Assembly (NCBI RefSeq): GCF_049340185.1
Contig: NZ_JBMPPC010000004.1
Location: forward strand, 372,001-436,000
Length of the DNA: 64,000 bases
Origin: Undibacterium sp049340185
GTDB taxonomy: Bacteria; Pseudomonadota; Gammaproteobacteria; Burkholderiales; Burkholderiaceae_D
Direction: 5' to 3'
Shown here: positions 35,214 through 45,340 of the stretch, piece by piece
Layout: each line of letters begins with the position of its first letter
Numbering within the stretch: the stretch's first letter is position 1
Made by a program: the position numbers and the translations under genes
Notes under the pieces: model-generated
Databases searched by the model: none
What the model was told of the DNA's origin: nothing
Seen by the model: the letters and a program-made list of their open reading frames with translations, nothing else

Positions 35214-38200
35214 ATGTTCTTATCCGATTTCAGTATTAAAAGGCCGACCGCGACCATCGTCCTGATCGTCGCCCTGATGGCGCTGGGACTGCTGGCACTG
35301 ACCAAATTGCGCGTCAACCAGAATCCCGATGTGGAAGTACCAGGCTTGTCCGTCATCATCGCTTATCCCGGCGCATCGCCAGACACCGTCGAACGCGAAA
35401 TCATCAACCGTATCGAGAAATCTCTGCAAAGCGTCTCCGGCGCAACTGAAGTCTATGCCAGCGCCAGTGAAGGTACGGCACAATTTGACGTGATGTTTTC
35501 GTTCAAGAAAAACATGATCGAAGCAACAGATGAAGTACGCAATGTCATCTCCAGCGTGCGCTACAAGTTGCCGAGCGAGATGCGTGAACCCATCATCCAG
35601 CGCTGGGATCCGTCCGCGCAGCCAATCATTAATATGGCACTGTCATCGGGCAAGCAAACGCATGCAGAGATTTCGCGTCTGGCAGAGGACAAACTCGCCG
35701 ACCGCTTGCGCGGCATCAGCGGCGTTGCCACGGTCATCGTCAACGGCTCATTGAAACGCGAATTATCCGTCTTGTTACGTGCAGAAAAATTACGCGAGTT
35801 CAATGTCTCCGTCAGCGACGTAGTCGGCGCATTGCGCGCACAAAATACCAATGCACCGGTCGGTAAAGTACGCGGCACGCTGGATGAAGAAAGCATACGT
35901 CTGGTGGGCCGGATCGAGTCGCCGGAAGAATTTCAGGGTATCGTCGTCAAACGCAACGGTGATCAGATTGTGCGCTTGGCACAAGTAGCGACCATTGAAG
36001 ATGGCTTTGCCGATGTGAACGGCTTAAGTATCCGCAGCGGTAAACCGAATGTCGGGATTCAGATTACACGTTCCCGCGATGCCAGCACAGTCAGCGTCGC
36101 CAAGTCAGTACGCGAGGCGGTGAAAGAGATCAACAAGGATCTGGAAAAAGAACAACTTGGTACGAAGCTCGAAATTACTCGTGACGGCGGTAAGGACGCG
36201 CAGAATAGCCTGAACAACGTCATCGAATCCCTGATTCTCGGCGCAGGTTTAACGATTTTTGTGGTGTATGCGTTCCTGAATTCCTGGCGCTCTACTTTGA
36301 TTACGGCACTGAGTTTGCCGACTTCCGTGATCGCTGCCTTCATCGCCGTCTGGCTATGCGGTTTTACGCTGAACTTTATGACTTTGCTGGGCTTATCACT
36401 CGCAATTGGCGTGCTGATCGATGACGCGATTGTCGTCAGGGAAAACATCGTACGTCATATGCAACGTGGCTCTGACCGTCGCACGGCAGCGCTTGAAGGG
36501 ACAGCAGAAATAGGTCTGGCGGTAGCAGCAACCACCTTCTCTATCATTGCTGTCTTTATTCCGGTCGCGTTTATGCCAGGTATGCCCGGTGAATGGTTCC
36601 GCCCTTTCGCACTGACGGTGACTTGCTCTGTGCTGGTCAGTCTAGGAATTTCATTCACGCTCGATCCTATGTTATCCGCTTACTGGGGTGATCCTGCCGA
36701 TCATCACACCGCGCCGAAAAAAGGTATCAGTAAAGTTCTCGCCCGTTTCAATGACTGGTTTGATCATCAGTCAGACCGCTACGGTCATGTGATTGCATGG
36801 GCCTTACATCATCGCCGCTGGATGGGCGCGATTGCCCTGATCAGTCTGATCGGTGCGCTGGGATTGCAAGTAAAGTGGGGCGGTACCAGCTTCTTGCCAA
36901 CGGCAGACTCGGGCAACCTGATGATCGAGGTACGCACTCCGGCGTCGTCTTCACTGGAATATGCTCGCCTGAAAATGGAACGTGCTGCTGCGATTGCCCG
37001 CACACTGCCAGAGACCAAGGATACCAATAGCAACATCAATCCTGCCGGTGGCCGTATCTATGTCGATATCGGCAAGCGGACCGAGCGCAAACGTACCGCC
37101 AAAGAAATCGCCGTCGAATTACGCGAAAAAGTAAGGACACTGGTCGGTGCAGAATATGTCGTTCTTGACGATCTGAATAACGGTGCACGTAAGCCGGTCC
37201 AGATTGATTTCACCGGTCCTGATTCGCGCAAGTTATTAGAAATCACCAGTGCCTACATGGATAAATTAAGGCAAGTACCGGGAGCTGTGGACATCGGTTT
37301 GTCTGAACAAGATCCAAAAAAAGAACTGAAGATCGAACTCAACCGCGGCCTCGCCAATTCTATGGGTATTTCGTCCAATGATGCAGCACAGGCTTTGCGG
37401 GTTGCTTTCGCCGGTATTGAAGTCGGTGACTGGGTCGACCCTACCGGTGAAACCCGTGACGTTGCTGTACGTCTGCATCCGGATGACCGGGTCAGTAAAG
37501 AAAACATCGAACGCTTACCGATCGCTGTGACAGGTACCAACCAAATGATCCCGCTCGACCAGATTGCCACCATCAGTATGGGCAAGGGACCATCCGGTAT
37601 TGAGCATGCCAACGGCAAGCGTACGATTACTGTCTCCGCAAACGCACAGGGTCGCTCCAACGGCGAAGTCATTGAAGACGCAATGAAGCTAGCTAAATCC
37701 TTTAACTACCCGCCAGGTTATGGCTTGTCACTGGGTGGTTCAGGTCAGGATCAGGAGGAAGTATTCGGCGCCATGCTAATTGCACTGTTGTCTGGTATCG
37801 GCTTGATGTACCTGATTTTGGTTATTCAGTTCGGCTCTTTTACTGCACCTCTGGGCGTCATGCTGTCCCTGCCTTTGTCGTTAATCGGCGTGGTACTGGC
37901 GCTGCTGGTAACAGGCAGTACACTGAACCTGATGAGCTTCATCGGCATCATCATGCTGATGGGGCTGGTTGCGAAAAATGCGATTCTGTTACTCGATGCA
38001 GCACGTAAGAATGAATCTGAAGGGATGAACCGTGAAGATGCGTTAATGCAGGCAGGCCGTGTACGTTTGCGCCCTATCCTGATGACAACCTTTGCGCTGA
38101 TTGCCGGCATGATGCCTGTTGCTTTAGGCCTCGGCGAAGGCGGCGAATTCTACCGTCCGCTAGCTATCGCGATTATCGGTGGCACGATCACCTCAACAAT

Positions 38201-38459
38201 TCTGACGCTGCTGATCGTACCCACTTTTTACGACAGCATCGAGATCGCCCGCGACCGTATGATGATCAAGATGCGTGCACGGATGGAACGCTACAACGCT
38301 GTATTAGGGTTCACAATGACCATACTGGAAGCGCTGTTCACACTGACATTCTTGCGCCTGATCTACCGTAGCCTGAAAAAATTAGTATCGCTGCTGAAGG
38401 GTCGTCGTCGCAAACTAACACAGCCGATCCCAGATACGATGAGGGCTGATCACGTATAG
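35214..38459 (+). CDS. RND-family efflux permease
   Basis: The 1081-residue product is an inner-membrane RND proton/drug antiporter of the AcrB/MexB type. It has 12 membrane helices in two halves, each with a large periplasmic loop. Motifs include FSIKRPTATIVLIV at the start, the TM4 proton-relay acidic pair in GVLIDDAIVVRENIVRH, and the second-half LMGLVAKNAILLLDAARK. The length is slightly above the usual 1030-1050 because of a C-terminal cytosolic extension (about 1030-1081) rich in Lys/Arg. Substrates are probably hydrophobic drugs or metals; this cannot be decided here. No adjacent regulator. Confidence 0.93.
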   Translation: MFLSDFSIKRPTATIVLIVALMALGLLALTKLRVNQNPDVEVPGLSVIIAYPGASPDTVEREIINRIEKSLQSVSGATEVYASASEGTAQFDVMFSFKKNMIEATDEVRNVISSVRYKLPSEMREPIIQRWDPSAQPIINMALSSGKQTHAEISRLAEDKLADRLRGISGVATVIVNGSLKRELSVLLRAEKLREFNVSVSDVVGALRAQNTNAPVGKVRGTLDEESIRLVGRIESPEEFQGIVVKRNGDQIVRLAQVATIEDGFADVNGLSIRSGKPNVGIQITRSRDASTVSVAKSVREAVKEINKDLEKEQLGTKLEITRDGGKDAQNSLNNVIESLILGAGLTIFVVYAFLNSWRSTLITALSLPTSVIAAFIAVWLCGFTLNFMTLLGLSLAIGVLIDDAIVVRENIVRHMQRGSDRRTAALEGTAEIGLAVAATTFSIIAVFIPVAFMPGMPGEWFRPFALTVTCSVLVSLGISFTLDPMLSAYWGDPADHHTAPKKGISKVLARFNDWFDHQSDRYGHVIAWALHHRRWMGAIALISLIGALGLQVKWGGTSFLPTADSGNLMIEVRTPASSSLEYARLKMERAAAIARTLPETKDTNSNINPAGGRIYVDIGKRTERKRTAKEIAVELREKVRTLVGAEYVVLDDLNNGARKPVQIDFTGPDSRKLLEITSAYMDKLRQVPGAVDIGLSEQDPKKELKIELNRGLANSMGISSNDAAQALRVAFAGIEVGDWVDPTGETRDVAVRLHPDDRVSKENIERLPIAVTGTNQMIPLDQIATISMGKGPSGIEHANGKRTITVSANAQGRSNGEVIEDAMKLAKSFNYPPGYGLSLGGSGQDQEEVFGAMLIALLSGIGLMYLILVIQFGSFTAPLGVMLSLPLSLIGVVLALLVTGSTLNLMSFIGIIMLMGLVAKNAILLLDAARKNESEGMNREDALMQAGRVRLRPILMTTFALIAGMMPVALGLGEGGEFYRPLAIAIIGGTITSTILTLLIVPTFYDSIEIARDRMMIKMRARMERYNAVLGFTMTILEALFTLTFLRLIYRSLKKLVSLLKGRRRKLTQPIPDTMRADHV

Positions 38460-38511
38460 ATTTTCCTCCCTGTGCTGGGGCTGGATCATGTGACCAAACT
38501 CAGCATTTTTT

Positions 38512-38544
38512 AGCCTGCGTAGTACACACTATGCAGGCTTTTTT
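38512..38544 (+). terminator. Rho-independent terminator after the RND operon
   Basis: agcctgc and gcaggct pair around a 12-base region that itself contains gta/tac pairs, followed directly by six T residues. Confidence 0.85.
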
Positions 38545-38556
38545 ATTACCAGAAAA

Positions 38557-38684
38557 AATTGAGTAATTGAGTAATTGAGTAATTGAGTAATTGAGTAATT
38601 GAGTAATTGAGTAATTGAGTAATTGAGTAATTGAGTAATTGAGTAATTGAGTAATTGAGTAATTGAGTAATTGAGTAATTGAGT
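38557..38684. repeat. Perfect 8-bp tandem repeat, 16 copies
   Basis: The octamer aattgagt is repeated 16 times without a single mismatch over exactly 128 bases. The array begins 12 bases after the T run of the RND terminator. No open frame uses it; gagtaa and tgag units create frequent stop codons. Confidence 0.97.
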
Positions 38685-38901
38685 TCAGGATTTTTATTAA
38701 AAACAGTCCTCAGGACAAACAAAACATCGAAACAAAAAAGTGCCGAATCAGAACAACTGACTCAGCACTTTTTCACAATCAACGGGCTGCCACAACATAG
38801 GCACAGAAGGTATATTAAACAGCATACAAACAGCTGGTATAAACCCTTGCAAATCCACTTGGGTTAGGTAGTAACAGCACAAATTAAAACAAACAAATCA
38901 A

Positions 38902-41007
38902 CTACCAGACCCGCACACGGTCTTTCGGTGCCAGATACTGTTTTTGTCCCGGCTGCACATTGAATGCCGGATACCAAGCATCGAGATTTCTGACCGTTAA
39001 CAAGCGGAATTGTTCGGGTGCATGCTCGTTGGTGACGATAATACTGCGTAGCGTTTCATCACGCATTTTGCCGCGGTAGGTCCTGGCGAAGGACAGAAAA
39101 AATTCCTGGTCTGTTTCTTTAGTAACGACTTGTCCTTTTTGTTTCATCGCACTGCGATAGGCGTCAAAAGCAGCCATCAGACCGGCAAGATCAGCAATAT
39201 TTTCACCCAAGGTTTGCTGCCCGTTGACCGCCAGGTCAGGAAAAGGTTTGTATGCGGAGAATTGCGCTACTAGTGCTTTGGAGGATTGATTAAAGTGCGC
39301 CAGATCAGACTTGCTCCACCAGTTACGTAGCTCCCCTTTTGAATCGAACATCGCACCGGAATTGTCAAAACTATGGCTAATTTCGTGACCGATTGTTGCA
39401 CCGATGGCGCCATAATTCGCGGCATCACTAGCTTGTAAATCAAAGTTCGGTGACTGCAAAAATGCCGCAGGAAAGTTGATGGCATTTTGTAGCGGCATAT
39501 TCACGGCATTGACCAATTGCGGATTCATACACCACTCAATGACATCAACCGGTTTGCCGAGTTTTGCTAAAGCCTCCTGATAAAAAAACGCACTGGCTCT
39601 TTCCGTGTTGCCAAAGGCATCGGCTGTACTGACTTGTAAGCCGCTGTAGTCACGCCATTTATCCGGGTATCCAACACCGACGTAGGTATGTTTAATTTTT
39701 TCCAGCGCCTCTGCTTTGGTCTTTGGCGACATCCAGGTCAATGCGGTTACACGCTCACTAAATGCATCCAGTAAATTCGTGACCATGGAACGGATCCGTT
39801 GCTTTGCCTCGGCAGAAAAATTTTGTTCCACATAGAGTTTGCCCACCTCTTCGCCTAATGCGTAATTCGTCGCATCCACTGCATCACGCCAGCGCGGCAA
39901 AGGTTTTTTCGCTCCGGTGAATGCACTGCGCAGAGCAAATTGCTGGTCCGAAAATGCTTGCGGTAATACACCAGTCCGCTGATTGATAGCATGAAAACGC
40001 AGGTACTCTTTCCAGGTATCCAGTGGCGTGTTCGCGACTAGCGCTGCACTGCCTTTCAGTGCGCCCGGATGCCAGATGATGAAAGATGATTGCGCTTGCA
40101 ATCCGGCGGCAGAAAAATAGGCGCTCCAGTCAAGTCCGCGTGCTTTTTTCGCAAAATCAGCCTGACTCCAGGTGTTATCCGCCTTCAGCACATCTGAGGT
40201 TGCTTCACGTGTTGCATGACTTTGAGCGATTCTAGTTTCCAGAGCAAAAATACGCTTCGCCGCATTGTCAGGATCGGGAGTATTCGCGAGTTTCAGGATC
40301 GCGGCAATATGAGCGAGGTACTTGCTTCGTAACTCCACCATTTTGGAATTTTTAGAGACATAGTATTCACGATCCGACAGACCCAGACCGCCTTGCAACA
40401 GGTAAGCGGTATACGTCGTGTGATCATGAAATCCCTGCGACACCCAGAGACCAAATAAATTCTCAGTATGCACATGCGTTGCATTGATCGGATCGACATC
40501 GGCTCGCAAGTGTTGCCCCAGATACGTTGCGAGTGCCGTCTTATCAGTCAAAGCCGCAATATGATCAAGCTGACTTTGTAACGGTGATAAACCGAGCTGA
40601 TTGATATGCTCCATATTTAGATAGGCCTGATAAAAATCACCAATCTTGCGTGCAGCAGTGCCGGGTGCTGCCTTGGTGGTTGCTTCGATCAATTTAGCAA
40701 CCTTGATATCCGTGTCTTCGATCAAGGTATCAAATACACCTACGCTCATTTTATCGTCCGGGATTGTCGCTGTTTTTTCCCAGTTACCGTTCACGTAGCG
40801 GTTGAAATCCTCACCCGGCAATATCGATTTATCCATCCCAGCGTCAATCGTCGCACTCGTACTGGCTGTACTATTTAACACGATAGACTTGGCATCATTT
40901 GCATGCGCTTGCGCTGTAATGGATGCATAGAGAGGCAGTGCGAGCACCATGTGTAGACAGGCGAGTGCCAATGGCTTGAGGTGCAATTGAGTATTATTGA
41001 ATGTCAT
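38902..41007 (-). CDS. Secreted M13-family (neprilysin-like) metallopeptidase
   Basis: The 701-residue product has a signal peptide (LALACLHMVLALPLYASITAQAHA) and a full-length M13 peptidase. The N-terminal domain includes DFNRYVNGNWEKTATIPDD. The catalytic zinc motif is HEISH in IGATIGHEISHSFDNSG, with the downstream ENIADLAG supplying the third ligand. The C-terminus ends in the family-typical PKDRVRVW, where canonical members end CxVW. It is probably a periplasmic or extracellular oligopeptidase. It begins a minus-strand series of metallopeptidases. Confidence 0.92.
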   Translation of the reverse strand: MTFNNTQLHLKPLALACLHMVLALPLYASITAQAHANDAKSIVLNSTASTSATIDAGMDKSILPGEDFNRYVNGNWEKTATIPDDKMSVGVFDTLIEDTDIKVAKLIEATTKAAPGTAARKIGDFYQAYLNMEHINQLGLSPLQSQLDHIAALTDKTALATYLGQHLRADVDPINATHVHTENLFGLWVSQGFHDHTTYTAYLLQGGLGLSDREYYVSKNSKMVELRSKYLAHIAAILKLANTPDPDNAAKRIFALETRIAQSHATREATSDVLKADNTWSQADFAKKARGLDWSAYFSAAGLQAQSSFIIWHPGALKGSAALVANTPLDTWKEYLRFHAINQRTGVLPQAFSDQQFALRSAFTGAKKPLPRWRDAVDATNYALGEEVGKLYVEQNFSAEAKQRIRSMVTNLLDAFSERVTALTWMSPKTKAEALEKIKHTYVGVGYPDKWRDYSGLQVSTADAFGNTERASAFFYQEALAKLGKPVDVIEWCMNPQLVNAVNMPLQNAINFPAAFLQSPNFDLQASDAANYGAIGATIGHEISHSFDNSGAMFDSKGELRNWWSKSDLAHFNQSSKALVAQFSAYKPFPDLAVNGQQTLGENIADLAGLMAAFDAYRSAMKQKGQVVTKETDQEFFLSFARTYRGKMRDETLRSIIVTNEHAPEQFRLLTVRNLDAWYPAFNVQPGQKQYLAPKDRVRVW

Positions 41008-41065
41008 CGTATTTTTCCGTTCATGTAAATATGTTCTTGTGGATTACTCACTATCCTCACTATCG

Positions 41066-42685
41066 CTATTGCCGGGACTTAGCAAACGGGTCGTCTTTTT
41101 TCCAGAGCGGCATCGTCGCTGCATTGGCAATTTCTCGTCCCAGATTTAAGGTAAATTGCGCCTGCTGCACCATGCCGGATAAATCCCAGGTGGGATCATA
41201 TTCATCAGTCACCTGGTGATAACGTTTGCCGTAAGCACGAGCTTTTTCTGTAGACGCTTGCGGGTCATATAAATAGTCACGACCACTCCCGATCGAAAAA
41301 GCCGGGACACCCGCTTTGGCAAAATTAAAATGATCACTGCGGAAATAACCGCCGGCCGTATCAATTCTGGCCGGCGCGATTTGTATCGACATCTCTTTGG
41401 CAACTTTCGTCGCGATTGTCACCAGCTCGGTTCGCTCGCTGCCCTGAGCGCTGATATCTCGGGTAGGCCCGACAAAATTCAATGTATCGAGATTCAGGTT
41501 CGCCGCTGTTTTTGCCAGCGGCCAGAGCGGATTCGCTGCATATGCGGCACTACCCAGCAAGCCCTGCTCTTCGGCAGCGACCCACAAAAACATCTGGCTA
41601 CGTCTGGCAGGTTTTGCCACGCTCGCCTTTGCCATAGCCAATAATGCCGCAGTGCCAGAACCGTTATCAATCGCGCCGTTATAAATCACATCGCCGCTGC
41701 CCTCTTGTTTGCCGAGGTGATCCCAGTGTGCACTGTAAATTACGAGTTCATTTTTTAACACCGGGTCAGTGCCAGGGACGATGCCTGCCACGTTAAATTG
41801 TACTAACTGGCGAACGGTCGATTTTGCCTCGCCCCTGACGAATGCGGGTAAAACGACAGGGACGAAATCAGGACGTTCAGCCGCTGCACGCAGGCTATCC
41901 AGATCCTTGCCAGTTACCGCAAATAGCGTACGCGCCGAGGTCTCGGTGATCCAGCCTTGCAGACCGGTGCCGCCTTCGCTTGATGCTAGTTGAAAGTGTT
42001 CGCTCACGCCTCCGTTTTTTACGACGGACCAGCCGTAGCCTGCCGAGGCATCTGTGTGTATCAGCAAGACACCGGCGGCACCGCGCCGCTTGGCTTCTTC
42101 ATATTTGTAAGTCCAGCGTCCGTAATAAGTCAGTGCCTTACCACCAAAGCGCTCCGGCTGTTCGGCGGTGGGTTGCGGATCATTGACCATCATCACCAGG
42201 ATCTTGTCTTTGACATCTACCCCTTTGTAATCGTCCCATTGTTCTTCCGGTGCCGTAATGCCATAGCCGACAAAAACCAACGGATGATCAAATTGCCGCT
42301 GCGCCTTGCCATCTCCCGCGTTCCAGATCCAGTCATCACCAAAGGTCAGATTGAGTGATCGGCCATTGACGTTGATATGCAATGTGCTCAGCAATGGCTG
42401 TGCCTTGACCCCGGCGATCTTGACTGCCTGCTTAAAATCCTTGCCATTCGCGGCTTGCAGCCCGAGCGCCATTGCCTGAGTCTCAAGGTATGCGACAGTC
42501 AGATCGCCGCCGCGCTGCCCTGTGCCACGACCTTCAAACAGATCAGAAGATAACAAGGCCAGATGCGCCCGCAATGGCGCCTCTTCGACCAGTGGATTGG
42601 CAGTCTCTGCATGTGCAGGCAAACCCGCAGCGAGCAAGCAACTGAAAGCGACAGTGTTAAGGACAGAAAAAGTGCGTTTTTTCAT
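41066..42685 (-). CDS. Secreted M28-family aminopeptidase with PA domain
   Basis: The 539-residue product has a signal peptide ending near LPAHA and an M28 zinc aminopeptidase core: SAHWDHLG (first zinc His), AIDNGSGTAALLAMA (bridging Asp), AAEEQGLLGS (catalytic Glu pair) and RSDHFNFAKAGVPAF (last His). A protease-associated (PA) domain is inserted around residues 130-280 (LVFVGYGITAPEEQW, GAAGVLLIHT). It probably frees N-terminal amino acids from peptides in the periplasm or medium. It is 58 bases from the M13 gene, and the two may share a transcript. Confidence 0.9.
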   Translation of the reverse strand: MKKRTFSVLNTVAFSCLLAAGLPAHAETANPLVEEAPLRAHLALLSSDLFEGRGTGQRGGDLTVAYLETQAMALGLQAANGKDFKQAVKIAGVKAQPLLSTLHINVNGRSLNLTFGDDWIWNAGDGKAQRQFDHPLVFVGYGITAPEEQWDDYKGVDVKDKILVMMVNDPQPTAEQPERFGGKALTYYGRWTYKYEEAKRRGAAGVLLIHTDASAGYGWSVVKNGGVSEHFQLASSEGGTGLQGWITETSARTLFAVTGKDLDSLRAAAERPDFVPVVLPAFVRGEAKSTVRQLVQFNVAGIVPGTDPVLKNELVIYSAHWDHLGKQEGSGDVIYNGAIDNGSGTAALLAMAKASVAKPARRSQMFLWVAAEEQGLLGSAAYAANPLWPLAKTAANLNLDTLNFVGPTRDISAQGSERTELVTIATKVAKEMSIQIAPARIDTAGGYFRSDHFNFAKAGVPAFSIGSGRDYLYDPQASTEKARAYGKRYHQVTDEYDPTWDLSGMVQQAQFTLNLGREIANAATMPLWKKDDPFAKSRQ

Positions 42686-42786
42686 GGATGTATGATGAAT
42701 CTATAGGGAACGGTTAAGGCGACGCTTTGCTGAGATTTGATGGGATGACATTCATCAGATACAGATCGTTGATTCAGATGACGTAT

Positions 42787-43029
42787 TTAATCAAAGTCAG
42801 TCCTGGCAATACCATCCACAATGTGAATATGATCGAGTCGTACCGTCGTTACGCCGTCCAGCGACAGCCAATCGGCACCGGATTGTGCAAAGACATCGGT
42901 AATTACCGATTCCGCGGTGTGCAGACTGCCATCATCTGTTCGGTAGTGGACAACGATGCGTTTTCGTCTGGTCGCGAGAGATTCCAATACATCATGGAAT
43001 TCACAATTGACTGGCTGGTAATTACTCAT
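42787..43029 (-). CDS. rof: Rof-like Rho-binding antiterminator
   Basis: The 80-residue product resembles Rof/YaeO, the small Sm-like protein that binds Rho and inhibits termination. Family-typical features are the start SNYQPVNCEFHDVLE, a basic central strand RRKRIVVHYRTDDGS and the ending LDHIHIVDG. I start it at ATG 43029 because it matches the canonical SxYxPI/VNC opening; a further upstream ATG would add 14 unrelated residues. It lies between two M28 peptidase genes with more than 100 bases on each side. Confidence 0.8.
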   Translation of the reverse strand: MSNYQPVNCEFHDVLESLATRRKRIVVHYRTDDGSLHTAESVITDVFAQSGADWLSLDGVTTVRLDHIHIVDGIARTDFD

Positions 43030-43178
43030 CGATTTCGTCCTTTCAAAAATGAACCAAGTCCTGTCGTGCAATACGCTTTGACAGGACTTGCGCCTTAGTT
43101 ACTAAGATTACTTGCTAAACTTACTGACTAAACCGGCTTTATCTAATCACTACACGGACTTACTCAAGATCGCGTCAA

Positions 43179-44858
43179 CTACGATTTAGCGGCCTCTTTC
43201 GCGACTTCTTTGTCTGATTCTTTAGCAGTGTCTTTCCCGGTATCCTTAGGCGGATCGTGCGGCATAGGCTTGCGTGGCAATAAATCATTGCGGTTCGCTG
43301 TATGCGCGACGAAGCTTGCCATAATCAGAGATGCCTGCATCAGGTCACCCTTCTGGACTTTATCGTAGACATCCATATTTGTATGATGCGTCCGTGTCAT
43401 ATAGTCCATCTCATCCTGGATAAACTGAAATCCCGGCACCCCCACCGCATCGAAACTCACGTGATCCGTGCTGCCCGTTTTACGTAAGGTCGTGGTAGTC
43501 GCACCCAGGTCATGAAACGGCGCTAACCAAGCATCAAAAATCGGTTTGACCGCAGCATTATTTTCGCCATACACACCACGTATCTTGCCACCGCCATTAT
43601 CAAGATTGAAGTAGGCTGAAATTTTTCCGTGCATCGGTTTAATGCTCAATGGTCCGCTTGGTTTGCGTAAAAAAGAAGGCATCTCTTTTTCTTTAGGATC
43701 GGTCGGTTCAGGTCGTGCCGCGATCCACTGGCTGACATAGGCTCGCGATCCCAGCAGCCCTTGTTCTTCACCACCCCATAAAGCGATGCGGATCGTCCGA
43801 CGTGGCTTGAAGCCGATCGCCTTCAACATCCGCACGGCTTCCATCGCCACTGCGACGCCAGCCGCATTGTCTGTTGCACCGGTTGCGCCATGCCATGAAT
43901 CAAGATGCCCGCCGAGCATCACAATTTCATCTTTCTTATCGGTGCCCGGAATTTCAGCCAATACGCTGATGGCCGCGGCCGGATCTTCATCAGTAAAACT
44001 GACCTTGACATCGACTTCCAGCTCGACATCTTTTTTCTTCTCAACCAGACGATATAGCCGGTTATAACTCTCCGCCATCACGACCAGATTGGCGGGGCCG
44101 GTGACGTCATCCTTTTTGTAGGAACCGCCGCCCTGAACAAAGATCGTACCGTCTTCGCCACGCGACCAGTTCAGGGTCGCCAGCACTTTTTCTTCCATCA
44201 GGAAGGGCATGAGTTTTTTACGAAATTCTAACTGCTTGACGATCATCGCCAACTCAGCACGCCGCGACGGTGCCGCATCCAGATCGATTTTGACCAGTTC
44301 ATCCAATTGCTCATCCGTATAGCGAGTCGCATCAGCCTTACTATGTAGTTTGCTCGCCTGCGGTTCATCCAGCATGACGATTGCGCCTGCCAGCTTACCC
44401 TTCCATTTCGCCAGATCCTCTTCCGCCGCTAATTTGGCATATACCAGCCTGCCCTTGTGCGCGCCATCGGTACCAGGCGTCCAGGCTTTAGGAATCGCCA
44501 CGATATCGAGCTTATCCGGTACCACCATACGCAAAGTTGCATGTTCCAAAGCCCAGCTGCGGCCGAACGGTGCAAAGCTCTCGGTATGCACATTCTGCAA
44601 ACCCCAGTCCGACAGTCGGGTCTTCGCCCAGTCGCCCGCTTTTTTTAATCCTGGCGATCCGGTCAGACGCGGCCCCAGTTCATCGGTGAGCACGCCCAGC
44701 GTCTCCATAACCTTAGAGCGGCTCATCTCTTCATCGCGTAATTTCGTGACCAGATCGAGGTCGGCACGCTCCTCCGCAGCCTGAGCTGCATGAGCTACAT
44801 GAACTGACAAGGTGGAAGCAATCAATAGTGAACCCATTACTACGTATAGCAATCGCAT
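43179..44858 (-). CDS. Secreted M28-family peptidase
   Basis: The 559-residue product begins with a signal peptide (LLYVVMGSLLIASTLSVHVAHAA). The M28 zinc core shows GGHLDSWHGATGATDNAAG (zinc His and bridging Asp), GGEEQGLLGSRAY (catalytic Glu) and STDHVSFDAVGVPGF (last His). An inserted region (about 130-270) is compatible with a PA-like domain. The C-terminal 40 residues are a charged Lys/Asp/Glu tail (DTGKDTAKESDKEVAKEAAK). It is probably a carboxypeptidase-Q-like or aminopeptidase-type enzyme of the periplasm. The specific substrate is not inferable. Confidence 0.88.
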   Translation of the reverse strand: MRLLYVVMGSLLIASTLSVHVAHAAQAAEERADLDLVTKLRDEEMSRSKVMETLGVLTDELGPRLTGSPGLKKAGDWAKTRLSDWGLQNVHTESFAPFGRSWALEHATLRMVVPDKLDIVAIPKAWTPGTDGAHKGRLVYAKLAAEEDLAKWKGKLAGAIVMLDEPQASKLHSKADATRYTDEQLDELVKIDLDAAPSRRAELAMIVKQLEFRKKLMPFLMEEKVLATLNWSRGEDGTIFVQGGGSYKKDDVTGPANLVVMAESYNRLYRLVEKKKDVELEVDVKVSFTDEDPAAAISVLAEIPGTDKKDEIVMLGGHLDSWHGATGATDNAAGVAVAMEAVRMLKAIGFKPRRTIRIALWGGEEQGLLGSRAYVSQWIAARPEPTDPKEKEMPSFLRKPSGPLSIKPMHGKISAYFNLDNGGGKIRGVYGENNAAVKPIFDAWLAPFHDLGATTTTLRKTGSTDHVSFDAVGVPGFQFIQDEMDYMTRTHHTNMDVYDKVQKGDLMQASLIMASFVAHTANRNDLLPRKPMPHDPPKDTGKDTAKESDKEVAKEAAKS

Positions 44859-45340
44859 CGGAAAATTCCTTTAAACAGGATAAATAAGATGGTGGGATAA
44901 GGCTGCTGAATTTTTATGTTGGTGTTTTATGTTGGTGTTTTATGTTCGATTCTGAGTTTTGATTCTGAGTTTTAATTTTTGCTTTGACTTCTTCAGAACG
45001 TATCCTCCGCCAGTGCGATTTGTGATGATTATTCGCTCGCATCTTGGCGTAACGCGATTAGACGCGCCTTATCTGATTTTGTTCCTTGCTTATGAGAAAT
45101 TTGTTGGAGGTGTCAAGCCGGATCATAATGATCGTGCCGCATTTTAAAAATTACCTCCGCCAACACGCACTGTTCATGCGGCTCTCCAGCCGCTCTGTCC
45201 TGAGAGCCGCGGAATGACTGGGCGCTGGGCCTGCCTGTTTTACATTTTGAACTACCGCGTGAAGGTCGCGGTATTCCCGGATGTTCAGCCTGATTGCCTC
45301 CCGCTGGTCTGTTGCCACACGGAAGGCGTACTGACGATGC
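44859..45340. other. Intergenic region with short 13-bp repeats
   Basis: About 480 bases with no supported gene. A 13-bp-periodic patch lies at 44912-44973. A minus-strand open frame near 45151-45402 exists but overlaps the cupin gene and looks non-coding. Confidence 0.4.
44912..44973. repeat. Two adjoining 13-bp tandem repeats
   Basis: ttttatgttggtg occurs twice plus a partial third copy (from 44912), then gattctgagtttt twice exactly (44948-44960, 44961-44973). Both arrays share a 13-bp period, which suggests local duplication events in the promoter region of the M28 gene at 44858. Confidence 0.7.

Larger units (their letters stand above)
38460..38901. other. Intergenic region with terminator and 8-bp satellite
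   Basis: About 440 bases between convergent genes, holding a terminator (38512-38544) and a perfect octanucleotide tandem repeat (38557-38684). The remaining 200 bases show nothing recognisable. Confidence 0.5.

Noticed and set aside
38557..38684. The tandem array considered as a CRISPR or a replication iteron array
   Set aside because: Units are 8 bp with no spacers, and no replication initiator or cas genes are nearby.
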